A program made the translations under genes and the position numbers. Positions 36,619 through 45,538 of a stretch of 64,000 nucleotides of DNA are shown in pieces. Position 1 is the first letter of the stretch. Every line of letters begins with the position of its first letter. Origin of the DNA: Arthrobacter sp. V1I9 (GTDB lineage: Bacteria; Actinomycetota; Actinomycetes; Actinomycetales; Micrococcaceae); contig NZ_JAUSYU010000001.1 of NCBI RefSeq assembly GCF_030817075.1, positions 1,116,001 to 1,180,000 on the forward strand. The letters run 5' to 3'. The notes beneath the pieces are model-generated. The model was not told where the DNA came from and made no database searches. It saw only the letters and a list, made by a program, of their open reading frames with translations.

Positions 36619-37548
36619 GTGATCCAGTTCATTCTCCGCCGGTTGCTCCAAGTCATCCCCGTATTCCTTGGCACCACCCTGCTGGTCTACTTCATGGTGT
36701 TTGCCCTCCCCGGCGATCCCGTCAGGGCACTTTTCGGTGAGCGCCCGCCCAGCGAGGCCGTCATCGCAGCCCTTCGCCAGCAGTACAACCTCGACCAGCC
36801 GTTCTGGGTCCAGTACGGCCTGTTCCTCAAAAACCTCTTTACGTTCAACCTGGGCGTGGACTTCACCGGCCAGCCCATCGCGGCAACCCTCGGCCGTGTC
36901 TTCCCCGTCACGGTGATGCTCGCCGTCGAAGCGCTGGTCATCCAGGCAGTGTTCGGCATCGGCTTCGGCCTCATCGCGGGCCTGCGTAAGGGCAAAATCT
37001 TCGACTCGTCGGTGCTGCTCGCCTCCCTCGTCGTCATCGCCATTCCCATCTTTGTGCTTGGCTTCGTCCTGCAGCTCGTCTTCGGTGTTTACCTTGGCTG
37101 GGCCAAACCCACGGTCGGCACGGACGTCGGCTGGGACACCCTGCTGCTTCCGGCCTTCGCGCTGGCGTTGGTGTCCTTCGCCTACGTGCTTCGCCTTACG
37201 CGTGCGTCTGTGATTGAAAATTCGACGGCGGATTACGTCCGTACCGCGACGGCGAAGGGGCTCTCCCGGCCGCGCGTGGTGATGGCACATATCCTCCGCA
37301 ACTCGATGATCCCCGTGGTGACCTACCTGGGCGCAAGCCTCGGCGGGTTGATGGGCGGCGCCATCGTGACTGAGGGAATCTTCAACGTTCCCGGCGTGGG
37401 GCAGAAGCTCTACCAGGCGATTCTCCGCAGCGAGGGACCCACCGTCGTCGCAATCGTGAGCGTGCTGGTGCTGGTCTTTGTTGTCGCCAACCTCCTGGTT
37501 GATTTGCTGTACGCCTGGCTTGATCCGAGGATTCGCTATGAAAAGTAA
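36619..37548 (+). CDS. OppB-type peptide ABC transporter permease
   Basis: 309 residues, six membrane helices. The family start MIQFILRRLLQVIPVFLGTT and the coupling loop RTATAKGLSRPRVVMAHILRNS are visible. GTG 36619 is preceded by GGAGGG. It forms the channel with the OppC-type subunit, with which it overlaps by 11 bases. Confidence 0.94.
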   Translation: MIQFILRRLLQVIPVFLGTTLLVYFMVFALPGDPVRALFGERPPSEAVIAALRQQYNLDQPFWVQYGLFLKNLFTFNLGVDFTGQPIAATLGRVFPVTVMLAVEALVIQAVFGIGFGLIAGLRKGKIFDSSVLLASLVVIAIPIFVLGFVLQLVFGVYLGWAKPTVGTDVGWDTLLLPAFALALVSFAYVLRLTRASVIENSTADYVRTATAKGLSRPRVVMAHILRNSMIPVVTYLGASLGGLMGGAIVTEGIFNVPGVGQKLYQAILRSEGPTVVAIVSVLVLVFVVANLLVDLLYAWLDPRIRYEK

Positions 37549-38488
37549 CCAAGACACCACTCATTACGTTGCCCCCATCGAGGAGACCCCTCTGCTGGCG
37601 ACGGACGCGGTAAAGACTGACCAGGCCCCGCTGAGCCTGTGGGCCGACGCCTGGCGGAAGCTCCGCCGTCGTCCGCTGTTCATTGTCTCGGCGGTGATGA
37701 TCCTGATCATCCTGATCGTGGCGTTCTTCCCCGGCCTGTTCACCCAGACGGCACCGAACGACAACTGCCAGTTGGCGAACTCGGACGGCGCACCGTCGGC
37801 CGGCCACCCATTCGGTTTTACCTTCCAGGGCTGCGACGTGTACGCGCGCGTCATTTACGGCACGCAGGCTTCCGTTATGGTGGGCGTCTTCGCCGTCATC
37901 GGTGTGCTCCTCATCGGCGTGACGCTCGGTGCGCTTGCCGGCTTCTATGGCGGCTGGGTTGATGCCGTTATCGCCCGCCTCGGCGATATCTTCTTCGCAC
38001 TCCCGCTGGTGCTTGGTGCATTGGTGGTGACCCAGCTCCCGTTCTTCCGGGAAAACAAGAGTGTGTGGACCGTCATCATGATCATCGTGTTGCTGGCCTG
38101 GCCAACGATGGCGCGGTTGACCCGCGGCGCTGTGATCGAAGTCCGGAATGCCGACTTCATCACGGCCGCCCGTTCGCTTGGCGTGTCCAGGATCCAGAGC
38201 CTCATCCGGCACGTGCTGCCCAACGCCCTTGCTCCCATCATCGTGCTGGCCACGATGGAGCTTGGTGTGTTCATCGTGCTGGAGGCCACGTTGTCCTTCC
38301 TCGGCATTGGGCTCCCGGGCAGCATCATGTCCTGGGGCAACGACATTTCTGCGGCGCAGGCATCCATCCGTACCAACCCCGCCGTGCTGCTCTACCCGGC
38401 TGCCGCCCTGTCCATCACCGTCCTGAGCTTTATCATGCTGGGCGATGCCCTGCGCGACGCTCTTGACCCGAAGAGCCGCCAGCGATGA
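37538..38488 (+). CDS. OppC-type peptide ABC transporter permease
   Basis: 316 residues, six membrane helices after a 45-residue cytoplasmic start. The extracellular loop (NDNCQLANSDGAPSAGHPFG) and coupling loop TAARSLGVSRIQSLIRHVLP are typical of OppC. ATG 37538 lies inside the end of oppB, implying coupled translation; an in-frame GTG/ATG further upstream would lie deeper within oppB. Confidence 0.93.
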   Translation: MKSNQDTTHYVAPIEETPLLATDAVKTDQAPLSLWADAWRKLRRRPLFIVSAVMILIILIVAFFPGLFTQTAPNDNCQLANSDGAPSAGHPFGFTFQGCDVYARVIYGTQASVMVGVFAVIGVLLIGVTLGALAGFYGGWVDAVIARLGDIFFALPLVLGALVVTQLPFFRENKSVWTVIMIIVLLAWPTMARLTRGAVIEVRNADFITAARSLGVSRIQSLIRHVLPNALAPIIVLATMELGVFIVLEATLSFLGIGLPGSIMSWGNDISAAQASIRTNPAVLLYPAAALSITVLSFIMLGDALRDALDPKSRQR

Positions 38489-38499
38489 AGGAGGCACAC

Positions 38500-40207
38500 G
38501 TGACCACGTCCGATGTCACTATTACTGAAGCCGGAACACCCGCGAACCGTCCCTTGCTGGAAATCCGGGACCTGGCCATCGCGTTCGAGACCAGCAACGG
38601 TGAAGTTAATGCTGTCCGGAACGCGCACCTGACCATCATGCCGGGTGAGACCGTTGCCATCGTGGGCGAATCGGGGTCGGGAAAGTCAACCACCGCTCTG
38701 GCTGCCATCGGCCTCCTGCCCGGCAACGGCAGGGTTTCCAACGGGCAGATCCTGCTGGACGGCGAAGACATCTCGCACGCACCCGAAAAGCGGATGATCG
38801 AACTGCGCGGCAACACCATCGGCATGGTGCCCCAGGACCCCATGTCCAACCTCAACCCGGTATGGAAGATCGGTTACCAGGTCAAGGAAACGCTTCGGGC
38901 CAACGGCCGTCCGAGTGGCCCCGAGGACATCGCCAAGGTCCTGTCGCAGGCCGGGTTGCCGGACTCCCACCGTCGCGCCAAGCAGTACCCGCACGAGTTT
39001 TTCCGGCGGAATGCGGCAGCGGGCACTGATCGCCATCGGCCTGTCCTGCCAGCCGAGGCTGCTGATCGCCGACGAACCTACGTCGGCCCTGGACGTCACG
39101 GTGCAGCGGCAGATCCTGGACCACCTTGAGGGCATGACCTCCGAGCTGGGAACGGCTGTCCTGCTGATCACGCACGATCTTGGCCTCGCAGCTGAACGCG
39201 CGGACAAAGTAGTGGTGATGTACCGCGGGCAGGTGGTGGAGTCAGGGCCGTCCCTGGAGCTGCTGCAAAACCCGCAGCACCCCTACACCAAGCGGCTCGT
39301 CGAGTCTGCACCTTCCCTGGCCAGCCGAAGGATCCAGGTTGCCAAGGAACAGGGCGTGGAGGCAGCGGATCTTCTGGCCCCGGCTGCAGAGGCCCTCACT
39401 GCCGACAACGTGCTGCAGATCCAGGACCTGCGGAAGGTGTATAAACTTCGGCAGGGCCTGGGGAGATCGTCGGACTTTGCGGCGGTCGACGGCGTGAGCT
39501 TCAATGTGCTTCGGGGAACCACGACGGCGATCGTGGGGGAGTCGGGCTCCGGCAAGTCTACGGTGGCCAAGATGGTGCTCCAGCTTGAGAAGCCCACCGA
39601 CGGCAGGATCCTTTTCGACGGCGTCGACACTTCGGTCCTTAAGCCCTCGGAACTCTTCAAGTTCCGGCGCCGGGTGCAGCCCATCTTCCAGGATCCCTAC
39701 GGCTCCCTTGACCCGATGTACAACATCTTCCGGACCATTGAGGAACCATTGCGGGTCCACAAGATCGGAAACAGGGCCAGCCGGGAAAAGAAGGTCCGCG
39801 AACTGCTGGACCAGGTGGCGCTGCCCCAATCCACCATGCAGCGGTACCCAAACGAGCTCTCGGGCGGGCAGCGGCAGCGTGTCGCCATCGCCCGTGCCTT
39901 GGCCCTGGATCCTGAAGTCATCATCTGCGACGAAGCAGTATCCGCACTGGACGTCCTGGTTCAGGCCCAGGTGCTGAACCTGCTGGCCGACCTTCAGTCC
40001 AACCTGGGGTTGACCTACCTCTTCATCACGCACGACCTTGCGGTGGTGCGGCAGATCGCGGACCACGTATGTGTGATGGAAAAGGGCCGTCTGGTGGAGA
40101 CCGGATCCACTGACAACGTCTTCGAAGCGCCGCAGCAGGAGTACACGAAGGCACTGCTGAACGCCATCCCCGGCGCGAAGCTGATGCTTCCGCCCGAAGT
40201 GGCTTAG
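38500..40207 (+). pseudogene. OppD-OppF fused ATPase, two nucleotide-binding domains, one-base frameshift
   Basis: About 568 residues when repaired. Domain 1 has Walker A GESGSGKST and Walker [13 protein letters not shown]; domain 2 has Walker A GESGSGKST again, signature LSGGQRQR and Walker B VIICDEAVSALD. It energises the oppBC channel. The frame breaks at GAG TTTTT CCGGCGG (38996ff): four T instead of five restores HEFSGGMRQR, the first signature motif. As read, the first half runs to 39129 and the second is open from 38915. I chose GTG 38500, seven bases after AAGGAGG; the ATG at 38485 contains that site. A homopolymer error is the simplest cause. Confidence 0.88.
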
Positions 40208-40216
40208 CGGCCCTTC

Positions 40217-41092
40217 TTATTCACCGGCTGGAGCCGGAGCCCGCAGGCTCCGGCTCCAGCTGCTTTCCCCCTGAACACCTGCCGGTTTCCGCTCCAGGCC
40301 CAGCTCGCGCAGGCTTCGCTCCAGGAGGGTGCCGAGGGCCACCCTGCCACTGGAATTCATGTGTACTGCGTCGGCGAGGTCTCTCACCAGGCCATACCTC
40401 GTGAGCCAGTCACCCACGGATACGAAGGGCAGGCCATGCTGCGCGGCCACTGATCCCAGCAGGGCATCAACTTCACTGCGCCGGCCGCCCCCGTTGTCCC
40501 TTCCCCGGGCCAAAGTGCCGATCATTGCGAGCCGGGTTCCCGGGTATCGGGCCTGTAGTTCCGCGATCAGACGCCCGGCGTTGTTGGCGATCTGGCTGTT
40601 GGATGCTCCGCGGGCAGCGTCGTTGCCGCCGCCCTGAAGGACAATCAGGGCCGGCGTGCCCGCGGGGAGCAGCCACTCACCACGCAACAGGGCGTCGATG
40701 TAGTTGCCTGTCTTGCCGTTGGCGGCGACGAATCCAGTGCCACCGCGCCCGCCGAAGTAGACCTTGTATCCTGCAGCGGCGAGACCCTGCCGGGGCCAGC
40801 CGTCCAGCGGTTCCGACTGCGAATCCCCGATCAGAAGAACCGTACTGCTGATATCGGGGACAACGGCCTCAATCCGCCCGTTCGCCGGGTTAAGGACACG
40901 GGCACCGGCAGCCGTAACGCCTGTATCCACGGCCACAGTTTCCGGCTGGCCCGCGGCAGGAGCCTGCAACAGTGGGGCGGCGGAGGCCCGGACCGGTGCC
41001 TCGCAGCCCGACAAGGCGATAGCACCTAACAACGCGATAACGGTGGCCGCTCCGGATGCGGCAAAGCGGTTCCGGGCCAAGGCTTTTTGCAT
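40217..41092 (-). CDS. SGNH/GDSL hydrolase, lipoprotein
   Basis: 291 residues. Lipobox ALSGCEAP after a signal peptide. SGNH blocks are visible: LLIGDSQSEPLDGWP (block I Ser), GGRGGTGF (block II), VLQGGGNDA (block III) and ADAVHMNSSG (block V Asp and His). An extracytoplasmic esterase or acyl hydrolase is likely; the substrate is unknown. ATG 41092 was chosen over 41140 because the signal peptide then starts directly (MQKALARN). Its 3' end contains a strong hairpin that serves the convergent opp ATPase. Confidence 0.88.
   Translation of the reverse strand: MQKALARNRFAASGAATVIALLGAIALSGCEAPVRASAAPLLQAPAAGQPETVAVDTGVTAAGARVLNPANGRIEAVVPDISSTVLLIGDSQSEPLDGWPRQGLAAAGYKVYFGGRGGTGFVAANGKTGNYIDALLRGEWLLPAGTPALIVLQGGGNDAARGASNSQIANNAGRLIAELQARYPGTRLAMIGTLARGRDNGGGRRSEVDALLGSVAAQHGLPFVSVGDWLTRYGLVRDLADAVHMNSSGRVALGTLLERSLRELGLERKPAGVQGESSWSRSLRAPAPAGE
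40228..40259. terminator. Hairpin within the end of the SGNH gene
   Basis: CTGGAGCCGGAGCC (40228-40241) pairs perfectly with 40246-40259 around CGCA. It lies 20 bases after the opp ATPase stop, on the coding end of the convergent SGNH gene, so it serves as terminator for one and codes for residues of the other. Confidence 0.65.
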
Positions 41093-41362
41093 CTGGTGTC
41101 TTTCGGGCGTGCGTTGAATGTAAGAGCAATCATGTGGCACGGCAGTAGGAATGACCAGTGATTTTTCTCACCAATTCTGTCCGGGATGTGGCCGTTGAGC
41201 GCCCGCCCAACCTGGCGGGCCTCGAGAAATTTAGGCCAATAAACGGCTCTGCGGCTAGAATTGAGGAAGGCGCCCTGTGCTAAGGGCCTGATCGTCGTGC
41301 GTTCCAGTTGGAAATGTCGCGATACAACAGCTGACTTTCACCACTGAATCGAGCCATTACGC
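41093..41362. other. Intergenic region upstream of typA
   Basis: 270 bases between divergent genes. TAGAAT (41256-41261) is the best -10 for typA, giving a leader of about 95 bases; no matching -35 is obvious. AGTGATTTTTCTCACC (41157-41172) is a weak match to a CRP/GlxR-type palindrome. Confidence 0.45.
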
Positions 41363-43291
41363 ATGTCTGAAACCACCACCAACACCGCGGTAGCCACTGC
41401 ATCACGCAGTGACCTCCGCAACGTCGCGATCGTGGCCCACGTTGACCACGGCAAGACCACCCTGGTCGACGCCATGCTCAAGCAGACCAACTCCTTTGCC
41501 GAGCACAACCACCTCGAAGACCGCGTGATGGACTCCGGTGACCTCGAGCGCGAAAAGGGCATCACCATCCTGGCCAAGAACACCACGGTGGCCTACAACG
41601 GTCCGTCCTCGAACGGCGAGACCATCACCATCAACGTCATCGACACCCCCGGCCACGCCGACTTCGGTGGCGAGGTGGAGCGCGGCCTGTCCATGGTCGA
41701 CGGCGTTGTCCTCCTCGTTGATGCTTCCGAAGGCCCGCTGCCGCAGACCCGCTTCGTGCTCCGCAAGGCCCTGGCCGCCCACCTGCCCGTTATCCTGCTG
41801 GTCAACAAGACCGACCGTCCTGATGCCCGCATCGAGGAAGTCGTCCACGAGTCCATGGACCTCCTCCTGGGCCTTGCCTCTGACCTGGCAGACGAAGTTC
41901 CGGACCTGGACCTCGACAAAATCCTCGAAGTTCCCGTTGTCTACGCTGCCGCCAAGGTTGGCCGCGCCTCCCTGGAGCAGCCCACCGACGGCACCGCCCC
42001 GGAGAACGAGGACCTCGAGCCGCTGTTCAAGACCATCATTGAGCACATCCCGGCTCCCACCTACAACCCGGAAGGTGTCCTTCAGGCGCACGTCACCAAC
42101 CTGGACGCCTCCCCGTTCCTGGGCCGCCTGGCACTGCTGCGCATCTACAACGGCACCCTGCGCAAGGGCCAGACCGTTGCCTGGGCACGCGCCAACGGTG
42201 AGCTGAAGAACGTCAAGATCACCGAACTGCTGGCCACGAAGGCACTGGACCGCGTCCCGGCCGAATCCGCCGGTCCCGGCGAGATCGTCGCCGTCGCCGG
42301 TATTGAAGAAATCACCATCGGTGAGACCCTGACCGACGCCGAAAACCCGCAGCCGCTGCCGCTGATCACCGTTGACGATCCCGCGATCTCCATGACCATC
42401 GGTATCAACACCTCTCCGCTCGCCGGCAAGGTCAAGGGCGCCAAGGTCACCGCCCGCCAGGTGAAGGACCGCCTGGACAAGGAACTGATCGGTAACGTCT
42501 CCATCAAGGTTCTCCCCACCGAGCGTCCCGACGCCTGGGAAGTCCAGGGCCGTGGCGAGCTGGCCCTGGCCATCCTCGTCGAGCAGATGCGCCGCGAAGG
42601 CTTCGAGCTGACCGTGGGCAAGCCGCAGGTTGTTACCAAAACCATCGACGGCAAGATCCACGAGCCCATGGAACATATGACCATCGACGTGCCGGAAGAG
42701 TACCTCGGTGCCGTCACCCAGCTCATGGCAGCCCGCAAGGGCCGCATGACCAACATGGCCAACCACGGCACCGGCTGGTGCCGGATGGAATTCATCGTTC
42801 CCGCCCGTGGCCTGATCGGCTTCCGCACCAAGTTCCTCACGGACACCCGTGGCGCCGGCATCGCAGCTTCCATCTCCGAGGGCTACGAGCCCTGGGCCGG
42901 CCCCATCGAATACCGCACCAACGGTTCGATGATCGCCGACCGCGCCGGTGTTGTGACGCCGTTCGCCATGATCAACCTGCAGGAGCGCGGTTCCTTCTTC
43001 GTGAAGCCCACCTCCGAGGTCTACGAGGGCATGATTGTCGGAGAGAACTCCCGCGCCGACGACATGGACGTCAACATCACCAAGGAAAAGAAGCTCACCA
43101 ACATGCGTGCAGCCTCCTCCGACACCTTTGAGAACCTGACGCCCCCGCGCGACCTCACCCTCGAAGAGTCCCTCGAATTCGCCCGCGAGGACGAATGCGT
43201 CGAGGTGACCCCGGAAGCCATCCGCATCCGCAAGGTGATCCTGGACACCAACGAGCGCTCCAAGGCCAACCGCGCACGCGCCAAGGTTTAG
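41363..43291 (+). CDS. typA: GTP-binding protein TypA/BipA
   Basis: 642 residues. Translational GTPase of the EF-G superfamily that helps ribosome assembly and stress adaptation. G1 AHVDHGKTTLVDAML, the effector region ERGITILAKNT-like EKGITILAKN, G3 DTPGHADFGGEVER and G4 NKTDRPDAR are present, followed by the EF-G-like domains and the BipA-specific C-terminal domain (SRADDMDVNITKEKKLTNMR). A rho-independent terminator follows. Confidence 0.97.
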   Translation: MSETTTNTAVATASRSDLRNVAIVAHVDHGKTTLVDAMLKQTNSFAEHNHLEDRVMDSGDLEREKGITILAKNTTVAYNGPSSNGETITINVIDTPGHADFGGEVERGLSMVDGVVLLVDASEGPLPQTRFVLRKALAAHLPVILLVNKTDRPDARIEEVVHESMDLLLGLASDLADEVPDLDLDKILEVPVVYAAAKVGRASLEQPTDGTAPENEDLEPLFKTIIEHIPAPTYNPEGVLQAHVTNLDASPFLGRLALLRIYNGTLRKGQTVAWARANGELKNVKITELLATKALDRVPAESAGPGEIVAVAGIEEITIGETLTDAENPQPLPLITVDDPAISMTIGINTSPLAGKVKGAKVTARQVKDRLDKELIGNVSIKVLPTERPDAWEVQGRGELALAILVEQMRREGFELTVGKPQVVTKTIDGKIHEPMEHMTIDVPEEYLGAVTQLMAARKGRMTNMANHGTGWCRMEFIVPARGLIGFRTKFLTDTRGAGIAASISEGYEPWAGPIEYRTNGSMIADRAGVVTPFAMINLQERGSFFVKPTSEVYEGMIVGENSRADDMDVNITKEKKLTNMRAASSDTFENLTPPRDLTLEESLEFAREDECVEVTPEAIRIRKVILDTNERSKANRARAKV

Positions 43292-43319
43292 CAACACCAG
43301 CCTCGGGGCCATTGAACTT

Positions 43320-43367
43320 GCCGGGACGGCAGGCGGATTTTCCGCCGTCGTCCCGGCTTTTTCTTTT
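43320..43367 (+). terminator. Rho-independent terminator after typA
   Basis: GCCGGGAC...GGCGGA pairs with TCCGCC...GTCCCGGC across a short loop (43320-43357), with a three-base internal mismatch, followed by TTTTTCTTTT. It is the clearest T-tailed terminator in the window. Confidence 0.88.
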
Positions 43368-43449
43368 AAACCAGTGGTGCGGCATAGGGAGTACCGGCCT
43401 GCGCGCTCAATTCGGCCCAGGAAGGCAGTCCCTGCGCAGTGAGTGCCCG

Positions 43450-43686
43450 CTAGAGTGCGGGCCGGCGGCGCTTCGGTGCCGGTGGAACCCCTTTTGCGGC
43501 CACTACGTCCGAAAGCTGGATGACGACGTCGGCCTGCCGGGTGCGTACGGTGCAGGCACCGGCGTTGCACTCCACCAGATCACCCAGGGCATCTGTGAAT
43601 CCGCCCTCGATGCGGTAGCGGACCACCACCCGGGTGCCGGGCGCGGCCGCGGAAAGAAACCCCGTGGGGGTGGAAGGCTGACTCAC
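43450..43686 (-). CDS. Small conserved SH3-like protein
   Basis: 78 residues. VVVRYRIEGGFTDALGDLVE followed by VVIQLSDVVAAKGVPPAPKR resembles the small beta-barrel domain found at the N-terminus of some actinobacterial acetyltransferases (such as Rv0428c), here alone without a GNAT domain. Cysteines at CNAGAC may be structural. Function unknown. Convergent with typA and divergent from fdxA. Confidence 0.65.
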   Translation of the reverse strand: MSQPSTPTGFLSAAAPGTRVVVRYRIEGGFTDALGDLVECNAGACTVRTRQADVVIQLSDVVAAKGVPPAPKRRRPAL

Positions 43687-43821
43687 CAGTTCATACTAGG
43701 CAGTCCGGCTAGGTTCGCGGGAATGGGCCGGGAGATAATAGGCTCAGATGTCAGGGTCCGGCCATGTTGCCGGATGCAAGTGCCGGCGGGATGCCGGAAC
43801 CAACGTGGAGAGGCAAGGGAC

Positions 43822-44148
43822 GTGACGTACGTAATCGCGCAGCCGTGTGTAGATGTCAAGGACAAGGCATGTATTGAGGAGTGCCCCGTCGACTGCATCT
43901 ACGAGGGTGAGCGTTCGCTGTACATCCATCCGGACGAGTGCGTGGACTGTGGGGCCTGTGAGCCCGTATGCCCTGTTGAGGCCATCTACTACGAGGATGA
44001 CACCCCGGATGAGTGGGCCGACTACTACAAGGCCAACGTGGAGTTCTTTGACGACCTCGGGTCCCCGGGCGGAGCCGCAAAGATCGGCAACACCGGCAAG
44101 GACCACCCGATGATCGCCGCACTGCCGCCGCAAAACCAAGACCACTAA
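43822..44148 (+). CDS. fdxA: 7Fe ferredoxin
   Basis: 108 residues. Small electron carrier with one 3Fe-4S and one 4Fe-4S cluster. The first cysteine set is CVDVKDKACIEECPVDC, the second CVDCGACEPVCP. The acidic C-terminal extension (DDTPDEWADYYKANVEFFDD) is the actinobacterial FdxA/FdxC type. AAGGGA lies seven bases before GTG 43822. dapC follows after 11 bases, a conserved pairing. Confidence 0.96.
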   Translation: MTYVIAQPCVDVKDKACIEECPVDCIYEGERSLYIHPDECVDCGACEPVCPVEAIYYEDDTPDEWADYYKANVEFFDDLGSPGGAAKIGNTGKDHPMIAALPPQNQDH

Positions 44149-44159
44149 CACAGGCAGGA

Positions 44160-45311
44160 ATGGTGACCGCAGCAGTGAATACGTTCGGCCTTGACCTGCC
44201 CGACTACCCGTGGGAGGCCATGGCGCCGTATCTCGCGAAGGCGTCGAAGCACCCGGGGGGAGCGGTCAACCTGTCCATCGGCACTCCTGTGGACCCCACG
44301 CCCGCGCTGATCCAGGAAGCCTTGAAGGCCGCCGCCAATGCGCCCGGATACCCCACAGTCCACGGCACACCCGCGCTCCGGGAAGCCATCGCCGGATGGT
44401 TTGAACGCCGCCGGGGAGTGGCTGGACTCGACCCGCGGAACATCATGCCCACCGTGGGCTCCAAGGAACTGGTGGCGTGGCTGCCGCTGCTGCTGGGGCT
44501 GAAGCCAGGCGACGTCGTCGTCCGCCCCAAGGTTGCCTACCCCACGTACGATATCGGCGCCACCCTCGCCGGCGTCACCTCCGTCGCCACGGACAACCTT
44601 GACGAGCTCGACGACGCCACCCGCTCGTGTGTCCGGCTGATCTGGGTCAATTCCCCCGGAAATCCCACGGGCAGCGTCCGGGGGATTGAATCCCTGAAGC
44701 CGCTCGTGGCGCAGGCGCGGGAGCTGGGCGCCGTGGTTGCCTCCGACGAATGCTATGCGGAACTTGGCTGGGGCGACTGGGACGTCCAGCGGGGCGGCCA
44801 GGCAGTGCCAAGCATCCTGGACCCGCGGGTGGCGGGTGGATCGCATCGGGGCCTGCTCGCTGTGTACTCGTTGAGCAAGCAGTCCAACGTGGCAGGATAC
44901 CGGGCCGCATTTGTAGCCGGGGATCCGGACCTGATGCCCAACCTCGTGAACAGCCGCAAGCACGCGGGCATGATCGTGCCCTATCCGGTGCAGGAGGCTA
45001 TGCGGGTTGCCTTGGGCGACGACGCGCATGTAGAGGCCCAGAAGGACCTTTACCGCGGACGCCGCGAACGGCTGGTCCCGGCGCTGCTTGACTTTGGTCT
45101 GGAGATCAAGGAATCCGACGCCGGACTGTACCTCTGGTCCACAGCGGGGGAGAGCACCTGGGACACCGTGGCGCGGCTGGCCGAGCGCGGCATCGTGGTA
45201 GGTCCCGGCGTTTTCTACGGTGAGGCAGGCAATGGCTATGTCCGGGTGGCCCTCACCGGAACCGACGAGCGGATCGACGCCGCTGCAGCCCGCCTGGGTG
45301 CCGCATCGTAA
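44160..45311 (+). CDS. dapC: Succinyldiaminopimelate transaminase
   Basis: 383 residues, PLP fold-type I. Converts N-succinyl-2-amino-6-ketopimelate to N-succinyl-LL-diaminopimelate with glutamate, in the succinylase route to lysine. NLSIGTPVDPTPALIQEALK, PTVGSKELVAWLPLLLGL, NSPGNPTG and the Schiff-base lysine in VYSLSKQSNVAGYRAAF are visible. Either ATG 44160 or GTG 44163 could start; AGGCAGG lies before. It acts between dapD and dapE, which are encoded 6 kb downstream. Confidence 0.93.
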   Translation: MVTAAVNTFGLDLPDYPWEAMAPYLAKASKHPGGAVNLSIGTPVDPTPALIQEALKAAANAPGYPTVHGTPALREAIAGWFERRRGVAGLDPRNIMPTVGSKELVAWLPLLLGLKPGDVVVRPKVAYPTYDIGATLAGVTSVATDNLDELDDATRSCVRLIWVNSPGNPTGSVRGIESLKPLVAQARELGAVVASDECYAELGWGDWDVQRGGQAVPSILDPRVAGGSHRGLLAVYSLSKQSNVAGYRAAFVAGDPDLMPNLVNSRKHAGMIVPYPVQEAMRVALGDDAHVEAQKDLYRGRRERLVPALLDFGLEIKESDAGLYLWSTAGESTWDTVARLAERGIVVGPGVFYGEAGNGYVRVALTGTDERIDAAAARLGAAS

Positions 45312-45538
45312 CAATGCTGTGACTCGCGCCACATCCACCTCGTTTTAGGGCTTTTTGGACTGTCGCGGATTAGTGGCACCCGCCAAGGAGCGGTAGCTTT
45401 TAACTGACTATCAATGGTGGCTTTCTACAAGAAGGCAGCCCGGGTGTTGGAACCTGTGTTCTCAGGCTTCGTGCGCGGCTCACCTGATGTTGGATCAAGC
45501 TTTCGACAGAGGCCCAGACGCCTCATGAAGGGGACTCC
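45312..45538. other. Intergenic regulatory region upstream of gltA
   Basis: 227 bases. It contains a CRP/GlxR-like palindrome near its 5' end (45318-45333). TTGGAC (45355-45360) is a possible -35, but a matching -10 is uncertain. GAAGGGGA precedes the gltA ATG as ribosome site. Confidence 0.5.
45318..45333. promoter_or_regulatory. CRP/GlxR-type binding site upstream of gltA
   Basis: TGTGACTCGCGCCACA matches the consensus TGTGA-N6-TCACA at nine of ten defined bases. In Corynebacterium glutamicum GlxR, a CRP-type cAMP regulator, binds upstream of gltA. The equivalent control here is inferred. Confidence 0.5.

Noticed and set aside
35101..37560. An 819-codon open frame on the minus strand opposite oppA and oppB
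   Set aside because: It is a shadow produced by high-GC third positions; composition is repetitive (VGEV, VVL) and the plus-strand genes are certain.
41157..41172. AGTGATTTTTCTCACC as a CRP/GlxR site upstream of typA
   Set aside because: Only eight of ten consensus bases match and no known typA regulation supports it; kept only as a note in the intergenic entry.
41402..43570. A 722-codon minus-strand open frame opposite typA
   Set aside because: Antisense shadow of a strongly conserved gene; no start signal or family similarity.
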